From assembly GCA_963969495.1 (NCBI GenBank), contig OZ018326.1, positions 4,004,444 through 4,068,443 of the forward strand: a DNA stretch of 64,000 nt, written 5' to 3'. The notes under the pieces are model-generated. The model was not told the origin of the DNA, searched no databases, and saw nothing but the letters and a program-made list of their open reading frames with translations. A program made the position numbers and the translations under genes. This DNA comes from Ceratothoa steindachneri. Lineage: Eukaryota > Arthropoda > Malacostraca > Isopoda > Cymothoidae. Below are positions 1 to 11,149 of this stretch, piece after piece (position 1 is the first letter of the stretch; each line of letters begins with the position of its first letter).

Positions 1-955
1 ATGAATTTTGAAATTCTAAACGATGATTTTTTTTATCCAAATGTAATTAATTTCATTGTATATGTAATAACTTTGGCTACTCGAAGTAAAACTAGGCTGT
101 TGGTTTTTACTGAACATTGCGGTAGCAATTTTGAGGTAATGGTTCAATGTATAGTGAGCCATATCTTTTGAAATAAAGTCACCCTTGACGATTTTTAAAT
201 GAGATTTGTTTTTATTTAGGATTTCCTTAATGTCATCATGTAATATATCTTATTTTCCTGGATAATAAAAGATGCTAATCCGTTCACTTGAACTCTATTC
301 AGGTTGTACTTCTCAGAGACAGGTTCACTCAAGCTAGACATATCTGATATGTAGTTAACCTTTCTTACCATCAGGTATATATATATATGCAAGATTTGTT
401 AAAATCGACAGTGATGGCTGCTTGGTTAAGCTTGTGGTGCAGCTTTCTTTTCAGAAACGAAAAGGTGAAAAAAAATGCTGGCAAGGGGCATATCTTTCGA
501 AACCGTGACGTCTTTCAACCTTTTCAAAGATCATCTTCTGGGCAGACAATGAACAAATTTACCAAAAAATAGGTTTTATATATGCATTATTACTTTAACA
601 TAAGAATATGTTTTAGATCAATCAGAAGTGAAAAAAATTATCAAGCTAGAATCATGTTTAGATCAAAAAGGAAAAATGATTTTATCTAGATATAAGTATA
701 TTTCTTTTAACAAATCAAATTGAGAAAATTTTAAGGATTAACAATGTTTCATCCTGTCAACTCACAGCGAGCTATGCAATGCTCTATTACATCAATCTTT
801 TGACTTAAATAACTTTGCGAAGAGGGCATTTCCTATATGCGTTGAAGTATATACCAAAGAGAAGAAAAAAGAAATAAGGCAGAATCTGACTGATTGGAGA
901 GACCTCCTGTTGTATTACATACCAGCAAAGGAGGCAAGGTAAAGGGAGGTGGGAT
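1..955. other. AT-rich DNA with no assignable gene
   Basis: No supportable gene. Minus-strand frames between about 1 and 330 give patchy peptide-like blocks separated by frameshifts, which could be very old coding DNA, but I cannot assign a family. A short TA run at about 377-389 is followed by a stretch (gcaagatttgttaaa) nearly identical to one that follows the (TA)n tract at 23287, where it marks the end of a minus-strand Penelope-like fragment. The downstream end of the Penelope-like element at 960-2072 may therefore reach to about 380, but the DNA between is not recognisable. Confidence 0.35.
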
Positions 956-959
956 ATGA

Positions 960-2072
960 TATAATCCGGCCGGTATTGAGACCTTGCGTGATGGGCAAAC
1001 TAGTTTCTAGCTGGAACTGGATGTTAATTTGTTGTTTTTGTTTCTATATAATGACGGCCTATGCCATGTGCAGTTGTCGTCCATCACTCTCCCGCAGAAT
1101 GATGGCTGAATTTCTATTGAACATTTCTCGGGTGAGGGTCGTCCGATGCTTTGCAGTGTGGCATTTGATGGCTCCGTTTTGAAGATGTGCTGTTAGTCGC
1201 CGAGACAGGGCTGTTGAAGTTATCCCAATCTAAAAGGAACTGCGATGCTCACAGTCACCCACGGTGCATTTATATTCGTACGAGAGATGCTCCGGCAAAT
1301 AGCCCGTCGCAGGAAGGCAACTATTTTTTATGACGAGAGTGCGAGTTTTTTTGGTTTGTAATAATTTACTAATTCAATTTGGCTCGTTTGATCGATGGGG
1401 ATAAAATTCCGGTGTATGATAGCTTTGAGGACTTTTTTGGCCTTATATCCTGTGTTCATGAATGCTTGGTTATAAAGATCTATTGTACTTAGTTTTCATT
1501 TTCTTGCCTTGGGTTATGGTAGGAAACCATCTTCTGCTTTATGACATTATCGATTGACATTTGTGGGTAGCCGTTGTTAACGAGCAGCTTAGTTACTCTC
1601 TTTATTTCTGTATCAACCACAGTCCAGTTTGAAGAATCAGAAATGGCTCTATTGATGAGGGCCTTCATTACAGAGTTTTTGTATTAGTCCTAAAATGTGT
1701 TTGTTGAGACTGGACGAGGACGTCGAGAAATCGTAACGTGGAGTTGTATTCTGTTTCATGAGAGAAGTTGACGGATGGAATTTCCTTGAAATTTTGAATA
1801 AGGGTAAGGACCAGGCTACTGTCACCTGCTTTCAATATGTCATCAATATATCGGGCGAAGATCGGTGGCTTCAAAGAAGAATTGTTCTTGAAAATGGCAT
1901 TCTCCATAGTTCCTATGTAGAAGTTGGCGAATAGAACACACAGTCGAGATTCCATCGCCATTCCGACGACTTGCACGTACATATGACCATCATGGCCGTA
2001 GAGAAGCGCCTCTTTGGTAGAAGTCTTAAAAATTTTAAAAAGAACAATAATAATTGGCCTTCTAACCATCAT
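960..2072 (-). pseudogene. Penelope-like retroelement, RT plus GIY-YIG, decayed
   Basis: This is the C-terminal half of a Penelope-like element (PLE) polyprotein. PLEs copy RNA into DNA and cut targets with a GIY-YIG endonuclease. Seen: an open stretch at 1668-2072 with the reverse-transcriptase blocks LFANFYIGTMENAI and FARYIDDIL (the YxDD catalytic motif as YIDD), then FLDVLV. Downstream on the same strand (1440-1660) is the linker, with LINRAISDSSNW and KLLVNNGYP. At about 1000-1280 is the endonuclease, reading IGITSTALSRRLTAHLQNGAIKCH and ending in a LP-type tail; the Tyr of GIY-YIG falls next to a stop. Stops and frameshifts separate the three blocks, so it is dead. The order RT, linker, GIY-YIG is diagnostic of PLEs. 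The N-terminal part of the RT is not visible upstream of 2072, so the copy is probably 5'-truncated. Confidence 0.8.
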
Positions 2073-2289
2073 CTAAGATGACTTGACGAATTACAGGACG
2101 TACGAACTAAAAATACCACGAATATAAATAAAATATCAAGAAAAATCCAAAGTTCTAATGTGTAAATCTATAAAGGTTGTGGCCAAAAGATACTAAATAA
2201 ATCTTGGGACATCATTATATTATGCACAATATAGAGCAAATCAACATCAAAAAGATCAGCTACCTAACATATGAGACAACCACTACTTA

Positions 2290-2445
2290 AAAGATCAATA
2301 AAAATTCATTGAAATTTTAAGAGGCGATTTAAAAGATATTTTAATATATTCAAACTGAATAAAGGAATTGCAATTTTCCTTAATCAATTTAGAATAATAG
2401 AAAATAATCGAAGGCTTACAAAGGAGTGTAGAATAATATACACAT
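2290..2445. repeat. Dispersed repeat copy A (partner at 22985-23135)
   Basis: This stretch resembles 22985-23135 in the same orientation. The longest shared run is around aaactgaataaaggaattgca, and similarity continues on both sides with substitutions and small indels. Minus-strand translations share CKPSI and NCNSFIQF. Both copies lie beside Penelope-like DNA (960-2072 and 23288-23751), so this may be PLE untranslated sequence. Identity of the family is unknown. Confidence 0.5.
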
Positions 2446-2589
2446 TTAAAGCTGAAATACCGGGTTGTGCGAAACGTCCTGTTAGAGTCTTTTTTTATCG
2501 TTAGCAAAGTTTATGTGTGATGGAAAAATTTAAATTTGAAATACTTTTCCATTACAGGAATTTTAAATGAATTTTCCATTCTGTGCAGG

Positions 2590-3870
2590 TATTTTGAGAT
2601 GGAAGTGAAAAGAATAGATATCTCTAACGTTCGGCGTGCGGGCATCTTGTTCGACATCGGTAAGTGGCTCCATGTTAACTTGATAACCATCCACAGAGGC
2701 GAGGAGTGGCTAAAGAAAGGAGAAAGATCTCAAAGATTGACGAAGTTTAGGAGGACGTAAAGTGCTACAAACGTGCCCTGGAATTCAAAATGATCTTACT
2801 AGAGAATAAGAACATCTCTGTGGTCAGAGTGTCCAGAACCGTCAATGAATAGGGTGGCAAACCCCTGAAGTGCGTGGAAAGGCCTCTGCTCACGAACCGT
2901 ATGTGAGAACAACATCGGGATCGCTGTCTTCGCATTCTCAACGATTCGATAAGCCCTCGCAATCGAAGTTTCATTTGTTTTGTTAAAAAACTTCACAGTC
3001 GATTAGCTCATCAACAAAAAAAAAATGTGTAAAGCTTAGGTCAGGACATCTCCGAGGTTTGCTACGTTTGACTCTCCAGGTAACCGACCTCCGTAATGAG
3101 ATTCTGCTTTGTTGCTTCAAATGGCGAGAAGATACCACCATAACCGTCAAGGAATAGGGTGGCAATCCCCTGAAGTGCTTGGAAAGGCCTCTGCTCACGA
3201 ACCGTATGTGAGAACAACATCGGGATCGCTGTCTTCGCATTCTCAACGACTCGATAAGCCCTCGCAATCGAAGTTTCATTTGTTTTGTTAAAAAACTTCA
3301 CAGTTAATTCGCTAATCAACAAAAAAAAAATGGGTAAAGCTTAGGTCAGGACATCTCCAAGGTTTGCTACGTTTGACTGTCCAGGTAACTGACCTCCATA
3401 ATGAGATTCTGCTTTGTTGCTTCAAATGGCGAGAAGATACCACCAGTGTGGTTCGCTACCTGATGCAGGCTAATCATGGACGATTACAGGGACATCTTCT
3501 CCGCGAAACTCCTGCCGGGGAAGAGAATAATCATGAAGAAGGCGGACTATATCTTTCAAAAGGTGGTGAACTGGCCCAAAAGGCCTAGCCCGCGCAAGCC
3601 TGATTTGGATTGAACATAAACTTCTGGTAGAAGGAAATTTGAACGCTGTAGTCGCCTGACCGAAAGAATCTACGAATACACCTTGTGGGTGCATGTCGAA
3701 AGAAAGGCTTGCAATGTCCACCACATCAATGTCGACGAGCTGACGTCCTCCGTCAATGGTATGTGGGCCAGAATTAGTTAACGACTTTGTCTGCAACGTG
3801 TGCACGGATTTCAGGTCTTACAGTGAGCGTGTGCTGACCGCCAAGGGCTGCCACATTGAGTAATATTACA
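2590..3870 (+). pseudogene. Tc1/mariner-superfamily transposase, decayed
   Basis: Remains of a DNA-transposon transposase, which would cut and rejoin element ends through a DDE/D catalytic triad. Seen in order: an N-terminal helix-turn-helix (about 2597-2757: VRRAGILFDIGKWLHVNLI followed by TIHR, then a basic tail); a linker with PLLTNRM-EQHRDRCLRILND (about 2877-2950); FVASNGEKIPP-type residues before the second block (duplicated, see 2837-3446); DYRDIFSAKLLPGKRIIMKK (about 3483); and the C-terminus, HINVDELTSSVNGMWARIS, then a frameshift, then VLTAKGCHIE and a stop at about 3864. This order and ending match invertebrate mariner-like transposases. There are multiple stops, at least two frameshifts and an internal tandem duplication, so it is not functional. 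I did not find clear terminal inverted repeats. Confidence 0.75.
2837..3446 (+). repeat. 305-bp tandem duplication inside the mariner-like gene
   Basis: Copy A runs from about 2837 to 3141 and copy B from about 3142 to 3446, in direct orientation and nearly identical, with a few substitutions. The unit length of 305 is not a multiple of three, so it shifts the reading frame of the host transposase. Minus-strand open frames here are shadows that appear twice because of the duplication. Confidence 0.9.
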
Positions 3871-4497
3871 ATTTTAACCTGTTTATATATTAAAACGTGC
3901 CTAACTGCATAAAAACTATCATTGTGTCCTTTTTGAGATCGTCTTGGGAGAATGTATTAGGACTTTTGCAATACCTGATAGATACTATATGTATTATATA
4001 TTTGAATAGCTTCGACTACGAGTATCTTAACATAAAAACTACAATAATAGATATCACTTGTATATAAACACAATAAAAGATTATTGGAGCATTTGGGTTA
4101 TGCCAAAACTCACCTTTACTCAATAGTAATAGGATTATTTGAATATTGTTAATTTATTTTTAAAAAATGTATTTCTATACATTAAACAATAATATACCTA
4201 CGTACTATTTTAATTCAGGATACGCTAAATAGACATTTCACCATTTTTATTAAATCATAATAAATAAATTGATATACTTTTTTCCATTGTAATTTGAAAA
4301 TTAGGGCCAGTCCTAAAATAAGATCTTAGGGGTATACTTTGCCCTAAAACCAAGGTATTAGTAAGAATATATATAAATTGAACCTTGTCTTCGTATTGGC
4401 ACAAAAAGTTATAGTAGAAGCCTAAAAAGAATAAATAGCCAAAGTTACTTGTTATAAGTTTAAATGGATCCATTTAAAGACTTTTGCCACATTAGAT
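3871..4497. other. AT-rich spacer
   Basis: No coding, RNA or repeat feature that I can support. The sequence is low in GC, has stops in all frames, and separates the mariner remnant from the Gypsy LTR. Confidence 0.6.
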
Positions 4498-4892
4498 AGT
4501 GTCGTAGGTCAGGTTAGACTTCCTGACTTTCACTTGCTTACTTTGACTCGGAGGGAAACATGGCGAGCCCGCAGGACACTCTGGCATTGTGCTTTCACCT
4601 GAATGATGCACTTTGATTATACGTGGGTTGCAATAAATCGAGTAAAAGTCACTATTTTCATTGGCCGGATTAAATCAACTAACTAGGAGGTTCTGGATAT
4701 TAAACTGGATGAAACAAAATAATATTTACTATTGTACAAACAAAAATAAAATAATGGATACAACAGAGAAATACAAAAGAACTAAATGAGCAAAAGGTCT
4801 AAGCACTTCAGCTCCAGGCGGTAGACGGTGAGCACGTAAACACAAATGTACACGATCGACAAAAGGAAAAGTACCATTCCGGGTGAATCTGC
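4498..4892 (-). repeat. Putative 3' LTR of minus-strand Gypsy element
   Basis: Begins on the plus strand with tgtcgtaggtcagg, the reverse complement of an LTR end resembling the ACGACA ends seen at 55964, 60343 and 50613. It aligns along its length with 7563-7936 in the same orientation, with scattered substitutions (shared blocks around ggttctggatat and aacaaaataat). It lies just downstream, in element orientation, of the integrase-like fragment at 4893-5060, as a 3' LTR should. Confidence 0.6.
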
Positions 4893-5535
4893 CGCCAGAG
4901 AATATTGTGGCGTCTTAGATTAGCTAAAATGGCCCGAGAAGAGACTATAATGGGCAGGTATAAGGATGAGTTTGACATGGGTGTGAGGGACACATAAAAC
5001 CTGTGAGTCTATATTATTGTCTGCTAAGTAACGCGTTAAAGGAGGTCATCCTTAACAATGAAAAATAACATCTTGTTGCGTCTAATAGACTCTTGCCTCT
5101 TGTTTTGTGCTTTAATCCATAGATGGAGAAAAGATTCGCACTCTTTCTGATTTTTATTGAAGACTTCGTTCAAGCAGTTTAGGCAATCTGAAGCCCCGGG
5201 GGTTTTCAGAGGTTCTTCCGATTCTTTAACCGCTTGGGATCGGGTCGCCACGGGTTGAGCCACGGGGTAGAGGAGGATACCCCTGGATTCTGGCCAATTA
5301 AAGCAGCACAGAACTTGCTGGGTGCTGCGATGCCCTCGGCCCAGCTAGTGAAATGTATGCACTCGATGTAGTATCTCACAATGGGGAATCTGTTAGCACG
5401 CCCCAGGTAATCGTGAACTGTTACAAGCTTGTCGTGATCTTGGGCTACAGATGGAAGTAATCCGTCAGATACAACGATACACGTGCACCTTATGTCGCGC
5501 ACGGGAGTTGAGATCCAGCAACCATCCACCACTCA
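4893..5535 (-). pseudogene. Gypsy pol remnant: protease then integrase zinc-binding region
   Basis: The N-terminal part (5535-5260) matches the protease segment of the element at 54876-60343: VHDYLGRANRFPIVRYYIEC here against VHDYLGRASRFPVIRCHIEC there. The aspartic protease active-site DTG is replaced by DIR (VRDIRC), so the enzyme would be inactive. After PVATRSQAVKESEEP and about 60 residues comes KDDLL (about 5040). A frameshifted stretch follows with CVP, AHYSLFSGHFS and SKT, which looks like the two-His half of an HHCC integrase zinc finger. No reverse transcriptase or RNase H is visible between protease and integrase. Either RT was deleted, or the parent had the Gmr1-like order. Stops and frameshifts show decay. 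Confidence 0.65.
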
Positions 5536-5559
5536 AGTTTCGAATTGGAGACCTCCAGG

Positions 5560-6500
5560 AGTGCGTTTAGCAAACAGAAAGTTTACCTGGTGACCGGCGG
5601 GACTCGGTTTGCTTGAAGGGAGAGGTGCTTCTGGTTGCGTCGGCGGTCAAGCAGGCGTATCACTTATATTGTGCACCTAGTGGTGATGGCAGCCTCTAAA
5701 TTCAGAATTGTGAGGGCAATTAGTACTTACATGGCCCTCTACTCCAAAGGAGTAACAGACGATAGTTCTCAGTGGGAACCACGAAGCAGAAGGATTAGAG
5801 GAGTAGGGTTTGTCTTACGTTTATCTGACAGGAAAAGGGGCTTAGGCATAGATGGACCAGTCATCTTGATGAACTTATCCCTGTTGTGAAGAACGAATTT
5901 AGTTTTATAAGCCTTTGCTTTGAGAGGGTGTGGTCCCGTTTTCTTCCTTTCTTTTGGATGGCAATTATGACTTGCCGCATATACATCTGCTTCCTCGATG
6001 CACTCTTTAAATGTTACGCACTTCTGGTCTTTAACGAAACATGCGCTCTCGGACGCCAGTGACCATAAGAGTTAGTCTTTTATGATGAAGTCAACCAATG
6101 TGGCGTATTCCTGGGGAATTTGCAAGCGTCAAGACAGAAAATAAAATTACGTTGCAGGGAATATCCGAATTTACGGAATGTTTGATTAGGTTGGATCCGT
6201 CAGTGCCAGAATGTTGCACGGTAAAAGTCCAAAGTCATGTTATAGGCAGAAAGAAATCGGCATTTAACGTGGAATGATCAATGGTTGCCTCTCATGGGAG
6301 CGAGATGAAAATGTCCATGAGCTGGGTACAACGTAAAAGCAATAACATGGCTACGCAGTCTTTTCAATATCCCACTGATTCACCTCAAAATTTTTCTTGG
6401 AGTGAGTATCGTATGACTCGAAATCTTCTTCTTCCTTGAGAACAGGTAATTTTATGAATGCGGTTTGTTACAGTTCGGTCCTCGAATTAATTGAAATCGT
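5560..6500 (-). pseudogene. Gypsy gag remnant
   Basis: Minus-strand frames contain KCVTFKECIEEADVYAASH (about 6020-5960), nearly the same as RCVTFKECLEEADVYEGSH in the gag at 56443-57985. They also contain VCYSFGVEGHVSTNCPHNS (about 5760), a retroviral-type zinc knuckle whose second Cys has become Ser. HQVNFLFAKRTPGGLQFE (about 5590) follows and leads into the protease. The gag therefore has the same domain order as the 54.9-kb copy but is more decayed, with stops and frameshifts throughout. The upstream limit near 6500 is a guess, since the coiled-coil N-terminus is not recognisable here. Confidence 0.65.
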
Positions 6501-6888
6501 TTCATTTTTAACCCGGGTCATTTCCAGTTAATGTAAACGAATTTTCTCTCTTCCCTCTCTTTTTTTATTTACGTATATTCTCTTCTCGTTGCCTTCTTTC
6601 GTCTCTTACTGCTCACTCTTCCTCTTGGATGTACGCCATTAGAACCTTCCCATTTAGTCCAAAAGACTTACCTTGTGATTTTTAAATTTCGAAAGATGAC
6701 ATCCTGTCGTGTTCATTAAACTTTAATGCAGAATTTAAAAAAAAAACACAACAAAACGACTTAGCGGGGTTGTCAAACTCGATTTAATCGTAATTCCTTC
6801 GATTAATTTTAACTAACCTATGCAAGAAAATTGTTTCTCCACAGTTTTCTGATAGCCAGAACCAAACACCATAAAACCTTAACACCAG

Positions 6889-6919
<31 letters not shown>

Positions 6920-7398
6920 GATATATATATATAAACTTATTTTAGATTGTTCCCCCTGCCCTTATAATTCTTTCTTGCTATAGTTTATATTTTATTTCTT
7001 GTATTCCGCTTAAAATTGAATTCATGTTTATTATTCAAATTTGCTGCTCATAGGATTATTTAATAATTTATTTGTCAATCTTATTAATCGATTTCTTCAT
7101 CCCTTGTTTTCGAGTTTATTGCTATAGTTTAGAATTTTGGTATTCCAATTAGAATTTAATTCATGTTTATTATGCACACACACATGGGATTATTATTTAA
7201 TTTAGTTATTTTAACGATATTAATCAAATTCTTGTTAATCGATTTTCACCCCTCAGCTTTCAACGGTTTAGGATAATATATTTCATTTTAACTTCTTGCT
7301 TTCGGTTATCCTTTTCGATTTCTGTCCTGTTTTTTGTTTTGTTTTTTATTGTTGTGTTTAGTTATTCTTATAAAATAATTCTTTGTATTCATAATTTG
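6501..7398. other. AT-rich DNA, possible retroelement 3' untranslated region
   Basis: Contains the short TA tract at 6892-6933 and two diverged tandem units, about 6972-7115 and 7118-7262. Both units carry ttgctatagttta, aattcatgtttatta, ggattattta and a ttaatcgatttt block. There are no open frames. The T-rich tract at about 7320-7360 and the hammerhead-like motif just after suggest the 3' untranslated end of some retroelement inserted in, or flanking, the Gypsy copy. Confidence 0.4.
6892..6933. repeat. (TA)n microsatellite
   Basis: An alternating TA tract with a single G interruption near 6920. Confidence 0.95.
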
Positions 7399-7445
7399 CT
7401 GATGATGGTCATCGTTAATGACCGAAACGTCCGGAAAAATAAATG
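7390..7445 (+). ncRNA. Hammerhead-ribozyme-like motif
   Basis: Reads CTGATGA (7399-7405), then T, then a perfect 6-bp hairpin (GGTCAT 7407-7412, loop CGTTA, ATGACC 7418-7423), then GAAA (7424-7427) and CGTC. These are the conserved core boxes of a hammerhead ribozyme with helix II between them. PLEs are known to carry type I hammerheads with very short helix III. Against a working ribozyme: one extra T between the core and helix II, no convincing helix I, and helix III only 3 bp (ACG with the CGT near 7451) if it exists at all. An AATAAA-like signal and then a (TA)n tract follow. Plausible as a decayed ribozyme; activity is doubtful. Confidence 0.4.
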
Positions 7446-7476
7446 TTCGTAACTATCGCATATATCTTCATATTCC

Positions 7477-7480
<4 letters not shown>

Positions 7481-7555
<75 letters not shown>
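7481..7555. repeat. (TA)n microsatellite
   Basis: A nearly pure tract of about 37 TA units, lying between the hammerhead-like motif and the LTR copy at 7563. Confidence 0.95.
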
Positions 7556-7558
<3 letters not shown>

Positions 7559-7562
7559 CTAT

Positions 7563-7936
7563 GTCGTATGTCAGGTTAGATTTCCTGACCTCTGCTTGCT
7601 TCCTTTGACTTGGAAGGGAACGTGGCAAGCACGCAGGACACTCTGAGATTATATCCACTTTAAACGTGGGTTACACTTAATCAAGTAAGAGTAACTATTT
7701 TCCTTGGCTGAATTAAATCAACTAACCAGAAGGTTCTGGATATCAAACCTGATGAAACAAAATAATCTTTACTACTGTACAAACAAAAATAAAACAATGG
7801 ATACAAACAACATCGAAATGCAAAAGATCTAAATGGACAAAAGGTTTACAAACTTCAGCTCCAGGAGGGCGCCGTGAGCACGTACACACAAATTTACACG
7901 ACCGACAAAGGGAAACTACCATAAAGGGTGGAGCTG
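7563..7936 (-). repeat. Putative 5' LTR of minus-strand Gypsy element
   Basis: A direct copy of 4498-4892. Both start with TGTCGTA.GTCAGG on the plus strand and run in parallel through the same blocks to around the cttcagctccagg and acgtacacac stretches. With gag and pol on the minus strand between the two copies, this is the upstream LTR. No primer-binding site is visible inside it: the adjoining DNA is the (TA)n tract. Confidence 0.55.
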
Positions 7937-9226
<1,290 letters not shown>

Positions 9227-9269
9227 AAAGTAGCACAAGAAAATGATGTAAATGAATCCATTAAACCAC

Positions 9270-9345
9270 ATACTTTTAACTGTGATCAAAGCGGTGCTCG
9301 CTGACTCAATGTGCCTGGTTCGAATCACTTCCCTGCACGGATTTT
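9270..9345 (+). other. Possible tRNA-derived SINE head
   Basis: Contains ggttcgaatca at about 9318-9328, matching the RNA polymerase III B box (GGTTCGANTCC) at 10 of 11 positions. About 35 bases upstream is tgatcaaagcgg, an imperfect A box. The 3' flank (cacttccctgcacgg) resembles that of a similar segment at 14985-15065. No cloverleaf folds well, so it is not a working tRNA gene. It lies between two TA tracts. Confidence 0.35.
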
Positions 9346-9422
9346 TTCAAAAAAAGGTAATAAAAATATTACTGCAAGGAAAAATTATTCCGTTTTCTCT
9401 TTCAATGTGGTTTAATATATTC

Positions 9423-9565
<143 letters not shown>

Positions 9566-10259
9566 GAATTAACGAACCTAATATTTGGGGTTATCTATTC
9601 TTGACATGATAAAATTGGATAACAACAAGGTTTAGAAAGTTTTTTTTTCTCTTTGTTGAAAACTAACTGCAAGATGTGGTGAAAAAATCAACTGGTCTAA
9701 ATACGAAGAATGTCCAGAATGGTCTGCTTGGAAATGACGAGAGAAAATTTCACCTAATTTAAGAATACATTTTCCATAAGAACCAAAAATACATTTCATA
9801 AGCCAGGATCGAATTGAAGGAATTAGATTCATTCTATTTTTTGCAGGAATATAGAATATGAAGAAAGAAAGCACGATGGAACATGGGAATTTCTGGCTAG
9901 CGTTCTTAGGTTAAGAACCTAACCTAGTCCAATTGTTAAAATTTCGTGTGAGGATGTTAAAGTGATGGATCATACCTAACCTATTTTTCCACCCATAAAG
10001 TTATTATTCCGTAAGTTTAACTTTTACCTTTCCCCATATCTACATTAGATTCGCTTTTCTTCCGTTTTTGGGTTCGTTATTGTTCACATGGTTAAATTAT
10101 GTTTGATTTCATGATATGATCGAAAATTTGGATGCAATCCTAACTCATAAAACTACATGAGAAATTCCTTTGCTTTATCATTTCGACGAAAAATATTTTA
10201 AAATATATTATAGCATTTTTTTTAACCATTCTAACCAATGTTTTTTTTCACTTCAACAG

Positions 10260-10637
10260 GGTTTAGGTTCAAAGGTTCCATACGTAGAATTGGGGTTATC
10301 GCGAGCCTCTTCTCTCCAAAGCACACGCTTACGTGACGGAGATTCTATTGCTTACACTTCTCTGGATCATCGACGAATGAATCAACCAGTATTAATTCCT
10401 CCTCCACCTCCACAATTCGCCTCTTTTGATTGTCATCCCAGGCCAGTTTCCGACGAGGAACCGCAAAGTGTGTGGCAGCTTCGCTTCGAGGAAAACACAT
10501 CCAATGCAGTAGGTGTCCCGTGGGCCGTCGATGGCTGTGTTAGGCCATCGGCTAAGGAGGGATTTATTACAGGCCCATCTCAAGACGATGAAATCAAGCA
10601 ATCACTGCTCACAGGACAACATGAAAGCTCTGTGTAA
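10260..10637 (+). CDS. Terminal coding exon of an unknown protein with PDZ-ligand tail
   Basis: This is the best candidate for a live host exon. A strong 3' splice site (pyrimidine-rich tttttttcacttcaacag, AG at 10258-10259) precedes 125 codons that stay open to a TAA at 10635-10637. The composition is ordinary protein: GC-richer than its surroundings, with the blocks VPYVELGLSRASSLQ, a PPPPP run followed by QFASFDCHPRPVSDEEPQ, and a polar end. The last residues are GQHESSV, matching the class I PDZ-binding consensus (S/T-x-V at the C-terminus). I infer the cytoplasmic tail of a membrane or junction protein. No transmembrane segment or named domain lies in the exon, and I do not recognise the family. 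In-frame sequence upstream of the AG (back to 10170) is low-complexity and looks intronic. Upstream exons were not found in this window. Confidence 0.6.
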   Translation, partial: GLGSKVPYVELGLSRASSLQSTRLRDGDSIAYTSLDHRRMNQPVLIPPPPPQFASFDCHPRPVSDEEPQSVWQLRFEENTSNAVGVPWAVDGCVRPSAKEGFITGPSQDDEIKQSLLTGQHESSV

Positions 10638-11149
10638 AATTGCTGGCAGAAATTATTAGTGAACGCTTCAGGATGTCTGGTAATTTATGACATTCTTTAT
10701 CGTGAAATCATAAATAAGAAACATAGAGCATTCTGTATTAAGGTTAATATTTCGAAAATAGATATCAGGGACCATTGTAGCAAAATCCGAAATTTTTCTT
10801 CCTGTATTTCATACGATGAATGTACAATTAAAATTATTATTATTCGCAGATCAATGAATCACAAACAAGGTCCCTTGATATAAGAATGGAGAATTTTACA
10901 CCTTGGAATATATCGGATGGCCCGCTAAAATGACGCATTATTAAAAAATAATATCTAAGTAACCTCTTTCCTATTCATGCCAATTTCCTATGCTAAATAC
11001 TTTCAATCTTACTTTTGCGAATGCAAAAAACGGAATTTAGATACCTTTCATAGTTTTCTTGAAGTACACAAAAATAACAACTAGGATAAAAAAACATCAA
11101 ATATCGCGGGTAAAGAAATAAATAATCAGGTATGTGAATTACCTACAGT
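10638..11149. other. AT-rich DNA after the exon, possible 3' UTR
   Basis: Directly follows the stop codon at 10637 and may include the 3' UTR. An ATTAAA hexamer near 10828 is a possible polyadenylation signal. Nothing else is recognisable. Confidence 0.35.

Noticed and set aside
9660..9740. Plus-strand CGEKINWSKYEECPEWSAWK, reminiscent of a thrombospondin type 1 start
   Set aside because: The match is short, lacks the rest of the Cys pattern and hits a stop at once. The opposite strand is also open over 80 codons without a recognisable family, so neither can be called.
10392..10601. Minus-strand 69-codon frame
   Set aside because: It lies within the plus-strand exon, which has a splice acceptor and better coding character.
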